Shown one piece after another: positions 7,735 through 14,317 of a stretch of 23,098 nt of DNA. The number at the start of each line of letters is the position of its first letter. Positions within the stretch are counted from its first letter, which is position 1. The notes beneath the pieces were generated by a model. It made no database searches. It saw nothing but the letters and a program-made list of their open reading frames with translations, and was not told the origin of the DNA. The translations under genes and the position numbers were made by a program. The stretch comes from JAMCZC01 sp964364925 (lineage in GTDB: Bacteria > Patescibacteriota > Microgenomatia > Levybacterales > UBA12049), in the NCBI GenBank assembly GCA_964364925.1, contig CAYIOB010000008.1:1-23098 (forward strand), given 5' to 3'.

Positions 7735-7810
7735 CCCTGTAAAATAAGATTTGGCTCAAATCTTAACTTTAAATTACTTGTAATTTAAAGTTATTTGACA
7801 GGGTCAACCC
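7730..7810. repeat. Three-way-junction palindromic element with flanking repeat
   Basis: Three stems close on one another with no unpaired junction bases. The outer stem is CCCTGTAAAAT (7735-7745) with ATTTGACAGGG (7793-7803), 10 of 11 paired. Hairpin 1 is AAGATTTG-GCT-CAAATCTT (7746-7764), 8 bp. Hairpin 2 is AACTTTAAATTAC-TT-GTAATTTAAAGTT (7765-7792), 13 bp. The direct repeat GTCAACCC lies at 7730-7737 and 7803-7810. It sits 20 nt beyond the 3' end of the propeller gene (- strand) and upstream of the Tat-signal gene. No T-run follows on either strand. Confidence 0.8.
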
Positions 7811-7830
7811 CTACTTACTTCTGCAAATAA

Positions 7831-9381
7831 TCAATCAGGATCCACTGCAGCCAAGAAAACATTCACTTGACCGTTTCCCTTACGACCATCACCGTAAGCG
7901 TATCTTACAATACCATCTGCTCCAAAGTCAGCGGTTTCACGCAAGCCCACGCCATTAATAACCTCCTTAACCGAAGACAAGTTCCAGCTGGCAGGCGTAA
8001 CCGGCTTAGGCTCTAAAAAACTTTCCCCACTGTTGTAAGACATGCTATAGTATCTCTTGATCTTACCGTGCAAATCACGCGTAGGAAATCCTACAAAAAT
8101 CTGATCATCTTTTACTGCAAGCGATGGCTTAAAACCCGACTGACCTTTTACGTTAATATTCTGCCATTTCCAGCTCGAACCGCTATCGTCGCTGTAACCA
8201 ACTTTTACTATACTCTTTTTAATATATTCAGAAACCGCCAGAAAGAGTCTTCCCGAGCTATCAACCTCAAGCTCACTCTGCCACTGCGGAGCAAAGGGAA
8301 GATAAAGATGGCTTTTGGAAAGTGAAATAGCCCATTTTGCAGGCTCTGCAGTTAGTTTTTTAGAAGAACGGTCAAAGTTAAGACGCGCGGTAGCAAAACC
8401 CAAGCGCCCGATATTCGAAGTTCCTCCTTGATTAAATATGTCATTTTTACTCCAATTTTTAAGATTGGACTCATAAAAAGACACGAACGCTGAACCATCA
8501 GGCGCGGCTTTAATGCGATAGCCGATCCGCCAATAATCAGGATAGCCTTCTAAGCCTACTGCCGGAACTTGCGTCATTTGCCATGTCTTGCCATTGTCGC
8601 CGGAAGCAATAATGCTAACTCCTGGACCATTCGGGCTTTCGAGCCAGTTATAAGCTATATAAATTGTTCCGAAATTAGGACTATTTTTATTGTTGTCAAC
8701 GGTAATATCCGGAAAACCGCCTACCCAAGGCTTTGTCCGCTTTTCAATATAAAGCGGCGCCCAAGTCTCTCCGAGATTATCAGAATAAGTTACTCCGGCA
8801 GCGATTTTACCCTTACCGATTATCATCGCATCCGCCCACCAAAGGCGCGAAGACCCTTCGGTAGGGCCAGGACCCCACGCAACCTGACCATGATAATCAG
8901 GACAACTGCCTTTCCAAGGCGCTTGTTCTGTATTAATCCATTTACGGCCGCCGTCTTTTGAAATCCTAACTCCGGAAAGATCGCAGCCGCTTTTATGAAG
9001 AACATGCTGGTAAGTAACTGCCACTAGGTTTGAGTCAAAAGGGGAAACAGCAACTGTTGGCTCACTGCCGGAACCTGCATTTACCTCCCATAATACCTTT
9101 GGCTCGTGTTCTATTTCCGGGGTTAGTGTAGTTTCCGGTGCCAGGGGAAAAATTGGAGTTAAGTCCGGACTAATTGTTGGGTAAAGCGCATCTGTCGGCT
9201 GTGCTGTTTCTGTTGCAAAAGGCCTATTTGTTGGTAAAGTTGTTGCAGCAAATGATTCATCTGCCCCGACATACCCAAAAGCCATTAAAGATGAGATGCT
9301 TAAGGCGGCTAGTCTTTTACGAACAACTTTAAATTTTCTTGGCTGCGTGTCTACTGAACTAGCTCTGATTACTTCTACCAT
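7831..9381 (-). CDS. Secreted Asp-box (BNR) beta-propeller, sialidase-like
   Basis: The 516-residue protein has a positively charged N-terminus, a hydrophobic signal segment (about 24-40) ending near SFA-A (43-46), a Thr/Pro-rich linker (about 47-92), and then a propeller. Four Asp boxes of the S-x-D-x-G-x-x-W type are visible: SKDGGRKW (141-148), SDNLGETW (200-207), SGDNGKTW (260-267) and SDDSGSSW (397-404), with a weaker fifth near NSGESF. Asp-box propellers include exo-sialidases, other glycosidases and non-enzymatic binding proteins. The sialidase Arg triad cannot be assigned by eye, so enzyme activity is not claimed. It lies 55 nt downstream of the recombinase gene on the same strand. 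It was probably exported to act on surface glycans of neighbours or hosts, which is inference. Confidence 0.82.
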   Translation of the reverse strand: MVEVIRASSVDTQPRKFKVVRKRLAALSISSLMAFGYVGADESFAATTLPTNRPFATETAQPTDALYPTISPDLTPIFPLAPETTLTPEIEHEPKVLWEVNAGSGSEPTVAVSPFDSNLVAVTYQHVLHKSGCDLSGVRISKDGGRKWINTEQAPWKGSCPDYHGQVAWGPGPTEGSSRLWWADAMIIGKGKIAAGVTYSDNLGETWAPLYIEKRTKPWVGGFPDITVDNNKNSPNFGTIYIAYNWLESPNGPGVSIIASGDNGKTWQMTQVPAVGLEGYPDYWRIGYRIKAAPDGSAFVSFYESNLKNWSKNDIFNQGGTSNIGRLGFATARLNFDRSSKKLTAEPAKWAISLSKSHLYLPFAPQWQSELEVDSSGRLFLAVSEYIKKSIVKVGYSDDSGSSWKWQNINVKGQSGFKPSLAVKDDQIFVGFPTRDLHGKIKRYYSMSYNSGESFLEPKPVTPASWNLSSVKEVINGVGLRETADFGADGIVRYAYGDGRKGNGQVNVFLAAVDPD

Positions 9382-9389
9382 AGAGGCCT

Positions 9390-9395
9390 ATAATA
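9390..9395 (-). promoter_or_regulatory. -10 box of the propeller gene
   Basis: TATTAT on the - strand ends 8 nt before the ATG at 9381, giving a leader of at most 1-2 nt. A TTGCTT (9420-9415) is present but the spacer would be 19 nt, so the -35 is uncertain. Confidence 0.4.
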
Positions 9396-9436
9396 TACTT
9401 CATTTTCTCTCACAAAGCAAATTCCAAAACGCTCGA

Positions 9437-10369
9437 CTATTTATTACCGGAGTGAAATGACTTATGCACGTCGTGAAGCTGTTTATTGGTAATATGAGTA
9501 TAGATTTGGGTTGTGGCGATATTTTTATGCCCTAGCATTTCCTGAACACTTCTAATATCCGCTCCGTTTATCAGAAGGTCTGTTGCGAATGAGTGGCGGA
9601 ATGTGTGAACTGTTGCGTCAACCGGAATTCTGGCACTCCTTACATATTTTTTTACCAAGCGCTCAACGCTTCGGGCTGTTAACCTCATTTTTTCCCCTCC
9701 GTTTTCTTGGATAATTGCTCCCGAGTAGCGAATAAAAAGAGGTTTGAAATTATCTTCACGTTTATCCAGGTATTTTTTTATCCATTCCGCCGCCCTACCG
9801 GAAACAAAAACCAGCCTTGATTTCCCGCCTTTTCCAATCACTCCGAATTCGCGCCTTTCCAAATTTATTCTATCCCTGTTTAATCCGACAAGTTCCGAAA
9901 CCCTAAGCCCGGTGGAGAAGAGAAGCTCCATTATCGCTCTGTCCCTTAAGCCTTCCTCTTTTGACGTATCTGTCGCTGTTACAAGCCTGTCAACTTGTTC
10001 TTTTTCTAAAAATTTTAGGCTGCGGCTTTCGGTTCTTGGAAGATCAATTTTTGAAGGCTCCAGGGTTTCGTGGTCGTTTTTTATTAAAAATCTAAGGAAT
10101 GACCGGAGGGCAATAACGTAATAATTCTGCGTAACGCGCATTAGGGTTAGGCCTTTAGCATCGGCTCTATTTGCCAAAAAAACTCTATATTTTCTAACTG
10201 TAGCTAAATCCAAATCTTTAATTTGTTTGTTGGGTAAGGAGACAGTAAACCATTTTTCAAAAACCTCAAGGTAATGTCTGTAATCGCGGATTGTAAGCTT
10301 GGAACAATTTTTCTCTATTTCCAGATATTCCAAGAATTCGTCTATAAAAGTTAATAGTTCATTGTTCAT
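9437..10369 (-). CDS. Tyrosine recombinase of the XerC/XerD type
   Basis: The 310-residue protein has an N-terminal SAM-like core-binding domain (about 5-97) and a C-terminal catalytic domain. The full catalytic set is visible: Arg156 in STGLRVSEL, Lys180 or Lys183 in GKGGKSR, His255-x-x-Arg258 in HTFRHSFAT, His281 in LGHKN and the nucleophile Tyr290 in TTQIYTHI. The length and the LGHxNIxTTQIYTH ending are typical of XerC/XerD, which resolve chromosome dimers. Xer-like integrases of mobile elements look similar, so a dimer-resolution role is probable but not proven. No dif-like site was identified nearby. The two upstream bases before ATG carry no Shine-Dalgarno site. Confidence 0.92.
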   Translation of the reverse strand: MNNELLTFIDEFLEYLEIEKNCSKLTIRDYRHYLEVFEKWFTVSLPNKQIKDLDLATVRKYRVFLANRADAKGLTLMRVTQNYYVIALRSFLRFLIKNDHETLEPSKIDLPRTESRSLKFLEKEQVDRLVTATDTSKEEGLRDRAIMELLFSTGLRVSELVGLNRDRINLERREFGVIGKGGKSRLVFVSGRAAEWIKKYLDKREDNFKPLFIRYSGAIIQENGGEKMRLTARSVERLVKKYVRSARIPVDATVHTFRHSFATDLLINGADIRSVQEMLGHKNIATTQIYTHITNKQLHDVHKSFHSGNK

Positions 10370-10379
10370 AGTTCAATAT

Positions 10380-10500
10380 TTTGATTCTGGACCCTGGATG
10401 CTAGAAGCTAGATATTGAAGCTAGAAAATGGATCTTGGGTTCCAGCCTCTATCTTCCAATATCAAATTCTAATTTCCAGCCTCTATCGTCTATCATCAAA
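10380..10500. repeat. Short imperfect direct repeats between the recombinase and the unknown gene
   Basis: TTCCAGCCTCTATC occurs at 10440-10453 and again at 10472-10485. GAAGCTAGA also occurs twice, near 10405 and 10420. These are AT-rich, low-complexity intergenic repeats. No gene or RNA is visible in 10370-10557. Confidence 0.5.
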
Positions 10501-10557
10501 TAATAATGTGCGACGCGACGCAATATAAGTATGAGACTAATAAGAGAATTTGTCAAA

Positions 10558-10586
10558 TTGACAATAAATTGTTGCAATGTTAATCT
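10558..10586 (+). promoter_or_regulatory. Consensus promoter of the 178-residue gene (leaderless)
   Basis: TTGACA (10558-10563), a 17-nt spacer, then TAATCT (10581-10586) preceded by TGT, an extended -10. Six nt later is the ATG at 10593. This fixes 10593 as the start and rules out the longer open frames that begin upstream. Confidence 0.75.
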
Positions 10587-10592
10587 AATTGT

Positions 10593-11129
10593 ATGGATCC
10601 AAGAAGTAATGAAAAACCGCCAGTGCCGCATCGAGAAAACCCAAATCAGGATACGGACAGACAACCCTTATCACGCAGAATTAGAGGCGCTTTGGGACAA
10701 CTCCGTGAAACATTTGTAGCAATAGATAAAAAAATTCCGCCGGAAGAGATTACTTTACAAAAAACAGCAACTATCATCGACGAATATATTTCTCATCCAA
10801 GCAACGAAATACGGGGATTTCGCCCGGAAGAAATACCTTTTGACATAACAGATATGCTTGTCCTAATGGGTTACCCATCAACACTCTGGAAAACGGGTGA
10901 TTTTATGGAAAAACATCCGCAAGCATACGCAATAGTCAGAAGGAGATTGTCGGAAGCCTCCCAAATGGGAGGCGTACGGATGGAGGAATTACGCGAGAGA
11001 ACATCCCACGGAGAAACAATTGCTTATTATGCAAACCCTGAAATTCTTAGGAAAATAGCATCGGGAGAAATTAAACCACAAAGTTCTGCTGCGGATTCCG
11101 TCGCGCCGGACATATCCCGCAAGCCCTAG
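10593..11129 (+). CDS. Hypothetical protein, 178 residues
   Basis: I do not recognise this protein. It is soluble and rich in charged residues, with no signal peptide or membrane segment. The N-terminus (1-30) is Pro/Asn/Arg-rich and probably disordered. The middle (about 30-150) looks helical with a possible compact domain (IDEYISHPSNEIRGF, ITDMLVLMGYPSTLW, HPQAYAIVRRRLSEA). The C-terminus is again Ser/Pro-rich. The start is set by a strong leaderless promoter, which supports it as a real expressed gene. It lies alone between a repeat-rich spacer and the pseudopilin gene, so context gives no clear function. Confidence 0.75.
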   Translation: MDPRSNEKPPVPHRENPNQDTDRQPLSRRIRGALGQLRETFVAIDKKIPPEEITLQKTATIIDEYISHPSNEIRGFRPEEIPFDITDMLVLMGYPSTLWKTGDFMEKHPQAYAIVRRRLSEASQMGGVRMEELRERTSHGETIAYYANPEILRKIASGEIKPQSSAADSVAPDISRKP

Positions 11130-11280
11130 TCTCAAGATGAACCACATTTTTTTCACCAAACAAGGTCTAGAAAAGTAACTTTCTCATTTAGGCATACGAC
11201 TGTAAGTCTTCGCAAACTTGACTGCGCAAATAAATAGCTTCCTTGACCTTAATAATTTATTATGAGATTATTGCTTGAGA

Positions 11281-11907
11281 ATGGCAAAAAAGAAAGATAT
11301 AAGAAAACGAGGTGGGTTTCTAATTGAACTTCTAATAGTCATTGGCATTATGGCTGTGATTGGTGGAGCTGCTTTTATTTTAGTGAATCCGCAAATTGCC
11401 AAAGCAAGAGACGCTAAAATAAAAGAAGATCTTATTCAGATAAGAAATGCTCTTGCTCAATACCACTATGACACAAACTGCTTCCCGCAAAGCCTTCCGG
11501 CGTGCGGACAGGACTTTACGAAGAACAATACTATTTATTTTAAAAATTTTCCCTGTAGCCCTACCGGCATCCCATATGCTTACCAAACAGAGAATAAAAC
11601 TTGTAATTCATGGTATAAGGTTTTGGCAAATTTGGAAAACCCAACAGATAAAAGCATCGATATGATTGGGTGCAGAACAGGATGCGGGGTCAAATGTGAT
11701 TATAATTATGGACTATCAAGTACAAACATAGGCATAGATGATGGCTGTATTAAACAATATGCCTGCAGTACCAGCGGTACTTGTATAATCTTTGCAGATC
11801 CTGCTGCAAGCAGATGTCCCAATACGTATATTAACGATCCAACCTGTCAAAACCAATGCGTAAAAAAATCGAATCAGTGCCATGACGAACGGGGAAAGCA
11901 AAATTAA
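11281..11907 (+). CDS. Type IV pilin-like / pseudopilin, Cys-rich
   Basis: From the ATG at 11281 the protein has 208 residues. A short basic leader (MAKKKDIRKRG) precedes GFLIELLIVIGIMAVIGGAA, the hydrophobic N-terminal helix of type IV pilins and type II secretion pseudopilins, normally cut by prepilin peptidase. The motif is unusual: only three residues (FLI) separate the second Gly from Glu, so keeping Glu at mature position 5 requires cleavage between the two glycines. The globular part holds 14 cysteines, including GCRTGCGVKC, which suggests several disulphides outside the membrane. No other pilus genes are in the window. A TTG codon six nt upstream could extend the frame by two residues, but ATG is preferred. 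Confidence 0.85.
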   Translation: MAKKKDIRKRGGFLIELLIVIGIMAVIGGAAFILVNPQIAKARDAKIKEDLIQIRNALAQYHYDTNCFPQSLPACGQDFTKNNTIYFKNFPCSPTGIPYAYQTENKTCNSWYKVLANLENPTDKSIDMIGCRTGCGVKCDYNYGLSSTNIGIDDGCIKQYACSTSGTCIIFADPAASRCPNTYINDPTCQNQCVKKSNQCHDERGKQN

Positions 11908-11961
11908 GCCTAAGCTTTAGCACCGTCATCTGTTTCCAATTCTTCTCGACTATCTTATAGT

Positions 11962-11990
11962 TTGATTTTGTGCGCATAAAGTAGTATAAT
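11962..11990 (+). promoter_or_regulatory. Consensus promoter of the HD hydrolase gene
   Basis: TTGATT (11962-11967), a 17-nt spacer and a perfect TATAAT (11985-11990). The ATG lies 9 nt later (12000), so the leader should be about 2-3 nt or none. There is no Shine-Dalgarno site. Confidence 0.75.
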
Positions 11991-11999
11991 CCCAAAGCT

Positions 12000-13232
12000 A
12001 TGAGTACTATCGAAAGAAGAGAAACAGGTCATATTCCATCCGAGGAAAGCAGGGCTACTTATGCGGCTAGGTTTAAGCCGCTTTTTTCCTTTTACGATTT
12101 TGAAGTACTGCTAATGGGCGCTTACGATAAGGCCAAAGCAGCTCACGATAGCGCTTCTACCGGTCGGTTCCGACGTGGAGGACAAAGACAATTTGATCAT
12201 CCGAGAGCTTCATCTATTATTGCGCTTGATGAAATTGGCATAACTGATTTAAATGTGCACATCGGTATTCTGTATCACGATACAGTAGAGGACACGGACA
12301 TAGAAGGTCCCCATGACACAACTAATTCCCATTTGAGGAAAGTAGCCAGGCTCAGACTGGAAAAAGATTACAATCCACAGGTTGCAGAAATAGTTCTTGC
12401 CTTAACCAGGCCTTTTAGAGACGGTGTGGAAGTAAAAAGCAAAGAACAGGCAGAAGAAATACATCTGGAGCTTCTAAGAAATGCGTCTCCCGAGGCAATT
12501 CTGGCTGAAATGTCCGAAAAGCTGCACAACCTTAGAACTCTTAGCTATAAGACGCCAGAAAGCCAGATGAGATATATGTCAATAGCAGAAGAATTTTATT
12601 TCCCGATCTTTGAAGCTGTGGCAGCAGAAAAATATCCCAGGGAAACGGCATTGTTACTTAAATTAATGAAAGAAGCAATTGCAAAAAGACGCGATGAGCT
12701 AGTCCAAATGGGACCGCTTGATGAAATTCCTAATCTTGATGAGTATCAAAAACTTATAATTACTCAGCTAGTTGCCGGCATTGACGACCATACAACCCGA
12801 AACGTTTACGGATACGATGAAGATCTTATGGCCCAAACAAGAGGAGATCTCCGCGCGAGGTTAAGCGCAACGAATAACCTGGACTTGGTAAAAAAACTGC
12901 TGGAAAAAGGTTTATTAACCTATGACAAAATTGATAGTGACGAAGTTGATAAAAAATTTGATACTAATGCTTATTTTGGACTTTCCGGTAAAATGAGAAA
13001 ATTTATTGATTTCTTAATAGATCCCGACAATGATCAGCTGAATCTGGAACAAAGAACAAATTTTTTAAAATCATATAAGCTAGGAATACGTAACCCTAAG
13101 CAGCTGAGAAATCTAGAAAATACCACAATGCAACTGCTAGGAGTACATAATAAATATCAATTGCTTGCACTCGTATACCATTGCAGAGTTGAACTTAAAG
13201 CTGCAAATCAACCTGATTCCGTTTCTAACTAA
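12000..13232 (+). CDS. SpoT-like HD-domain hydrolase, no synthetase domain
   Basis: The first 200 of its 410 residues match the HD hydrolase domain of RelA/SpoT proteins: His67 in FDHPRA, His93-Asp94 in LYHDTVEDTD, and SEKLHNLRTL (172-181), where SpoT has ADRLHNxRTL. The metal-binding Asp of that last motif appears to be Glu173. SpoT HD domains remove pyrophosphate from (p)ppGpp, so an alarmone hydrolase role is plausible. The synthetase, TGS and ACT regions are absent. The C-terminal 200 residues, helical and charged, are not recognised. It could also act on another nucleotide. It stands alone with its own strong promoter and is followed by the large non-coding region. Confidence 0.78.
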   Translation: MSTIERRETGHIPSEESRATYAARFKPLFSFYDFEVLLMGAYDKAKAAHDSASTGRFRRGGQRQFDHPRASSIIALDEIGITDLNVHIGILYHDTVEDTDIEGPHDTTNSHLRKVARLRLEKDYNPQVAEIVLALTRPFRDGVEVKSKEQAEEIHLELLRNASPEAILAEMSEKLHNLRTLSYKTPESQMRYMSIAEEFYFPIFEAVAAEKYPRETALLLKLMKEAIAKRRDELVQMGPLDEIPNLDEYQKLIITQLVAGIDDHTTRNVYGYDEDLMAQTRGDLRARLSATNNLDLVKKLLEKGLLTYDKIDSDEVDKKFDTNAYFGLSGKMRKFIDFLIDPDNDQLNLEQRTNFLKSYKLGIRNPKQLRNLENTTMQLLGVHNKYQLLALVYHCRVELKAANQPDSVSN

Positions 13233-13263
13233 AATTAAGGTCTAAATTAAATATATCCACTTT

Positions 13264-13332
13264 ATGAGCCGTTTCATACAAGAAGATCTATTGCGTTACT
13301 GGTTTAAGCCGGGAGAAGTCAACCCCGATTAA
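13264..13332 (+). CDS. Possible 22-residue ORF ending in a palindrome
   Basis: The frame reads MSRFIQEDLLRYWFKPGEVN followed by PD and TAA. TATATC (13252-13257) lies 6 nt before the ATG, the same spacing as the leaderless promoters elsewhere in the window, though no -35 is seen. The stop codon lies in the centre of the CCCCGATTAAATCGGGG palindrome. It could be a gene start truncated by the palindrome, or chance. Confidence 0.25.
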   Translation: MSRFIQEDLLRYWFKPGEVNPD

Positions 13333-13340
13333 ATCGGGGT
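13322..13340. repeat. Palindrome ACCCCGATTAAATCGGGGT
   Basis: A perfect 19-nt odd palindrome. Its 13-nt core CCGATTAAATCGG recurs at 22976-22988. Confidence 0.75.
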
Positions 13341-13485
13341 AAAATTTAGCCTCAATTAGCCTCGAAAAATTTAACAGCATTAGTCCTGTAGTAGGGGAGA
13401 TAATAAACCTTGCAAAAATGGGGGCTTAATTAGAAACAGAGTATAGAAACAATTGAAAATATTTTAAATAGGTGTTAAAAAATAA

Positions 13486-13531
13486 GACGCCGGAAGAGGT
13501 CCTCTCCCAAGCATTGAGTCTGAGTGGCGTC
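13486..13531. repeat. Stem-loop GACGCC/GGCGTC
   Basis: GACGCC (13486-13491) pairs with GGCGTC (13526-13531). The enclosed segment contains AGAGGTCCTCT, itself palindromic. It is a possible small structured RNA, with no family recognised. Confidence 0.35.
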
Positions 13532-13620
13532 GTAAAAGTATTATTGTGCGACATAATCAATTACCCTTGCCCGTCTGCTTATAACACTAAATTTTCTTTC
13601 TAACACCCGCCGGGGCAGAA

Positions 13621-13656
13621 TATTAGTTATTAGATACTAGATATTAGTTATGAGTT
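13621..13656. repeat. ACTAG-type repeat cluster
   Basis: TATTAGTTA / TATTAGATACTAG / ATATTAGTTA follow one another. TATTAGATACTAG (13628-13640) is identical to 6-18. Confidence 0.55.
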
Positions 13657-13868
13657 AATGCTCTCTTTTGGATAAACCATTAAATTATCTAACTACGGCG
13701 AGTCCTACAGAGCCTTCTCTCTCCACCGAGCCGGCACATAGTTGAATTTAGCCCGTTATTATAAGCTAATCGTGTAATTTTAGCCTCAAAAATGTTGAGT
13801 ATAGCAATTATATATACTAATCCTTGGGAAGAGAACGCACCATAAGAGGCATTCGTATTTTTTTCATT

Positions 13869-13915
13869 AGAAACAGTTTACGATCCGCCTTTAGGCGGGA
13901 GTAGTTACTGTTTCT
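13869..13915. repeat. Long palindrome with AGAAACAGT arms
   Basis: AGAAACAGT (13869-13877) pairs with ACTGTTTCT (13907-13915), 9 bp. Inside, CCGCC (13885-13889) pairs with GGCGG (13894-13898). The whole is a 47-nt hairpin with internal mismatches, of the kind produced by palindromic repeat elements. Confidence 0.7.
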
Positions 13916-13918
13916 TAT

Positions 13919-13990
13919 GTCCGCCGATGATTCGCTCTTTGCGCCGTATACCAATAGTACTGAAAAGGCGCAAAGTAAGATTAGGCGGAC
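13919..13990. repeat. Nested double stem GTCCGCC / CTTTGCGCC
   Basis: GTCCGCC (13919-13925) pairs with GGCGGAC (13984-13990), 7 bp. CTTTGCGCC (13937-13945) pairs with GGCGCAAAG (13967-13975), 9 bp. It starts 3 nt after the previous palindrome, so the two form a tandem structured block. Confidence 0.7.
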
Positions 13991-14256
13991 CAAACAGAGA
14001 AAAGACATGGGGTAAGTCCGGTACGGTGTGAAAAGTGAAGCATGTTCTCGTGAAAATAAAAAAGTTATCCACACCAGCCTCAAAATAAGTCCCATAATAT
14101 TAATTGGTTTAACATATCAAACTATATCACGTTCGTCGCTGCGCTCCTCAGTGCAAGCCCAAAGGACTCCTCCTCTCCCCTCCTTCTCTGTTTCTTTAAA
14201 AAAATTCCCGAAGCTAATTGAAGCTAATTTAAAATTGTTTTATTCTGTTTTCAAAG

Positions 14257-14270
14257 CTATCTTCGGATAG
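14257..14270. repeat. UUCG-loop hairpin
   Basis: CTATC-TTCG-GATAG, a 5-bp stem closed by a C(UUCG)G tetraloop, which is very stable in RNA. It lies 48 nt beyond the 3' end of the membrane protein gene (- strand). There is no clean T-run after it on either strand, so it is at best a weak terminator. Confidence 0.45.
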
Positions 14271-14317
14271 ATTTTAAATAGACGCGAGGAGATCAACGGC
14301 CAACACTACCCTACTTT

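Larger units (their letters stand above)
13233..14317. other. 1.1-kb region without a convincing gene, rich in hairpins
   Basis: I see no protein gene with credible composition here. Visible structure, in order: a 22-codon frame (13264-13332); the palindrome 13322-13340; a stem GACGCC/GGCGTC (13486-13531); an ACTAG-type repeat (13621-13656); a long palindrome (13869-13915); a nested two-stem structure (13919-13990); a single DnaA-box-like TTATCCACA (14065-14073); GAAGCTAATT twice (near 14210 and 14220); and a hairpin CTATC-TTCG-GATAG (14257-14270). TTAGCCTC recurs near 13347, 13358 and 13782. It may hold structured RNA or decayed mobile-element remains. I could not match it to RNase P RNA, tmRNA, SRP RNA or 6S RNA. 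Confidence 0.6.

Noticed and set aside
7831..10369. Recombinase and propeller genes as part of an integrated mobile element
   Set aside because: The recombinase looks like a housekeeping Xer protein. There are no attachment-site repeats around the block and no phage or plasmid genes.
10531..10719. Alternative open frame overlapping the start of the 178-residue gene
   Set aside because: It would start upstream of the consensus promoter and is in another frame; the promoter points to 10593.
13380..13760. Possible tmRNA or SRP RNA
   Set aside because: No tag-reading frame, no tRNA-like ends and no SRP GGAAGGNAGC core were found on either strand.
14065..14073. Perfect DnaA box TTATCCACA as evidence for oriC in the 1.1-kb spacer
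   Set aside because: Only one box is present, with no cluster of further boxes, no obvious unwinding element beside it and no dnaA or dnaN gene in the window.
14010..14075. Segment GGGGTAAGTCCGG and following as RNase P RNA
   Set aside because: It faintly resembles the GGAAAGTCCGG motif, but the other conserved regions at the expected distances were not found.
13817..14095. 92-codon open frame on the - strand
   Set aside because: It runs through the two palindromes, has no start signal and has unnatural composition, so it is probably a chance frame.
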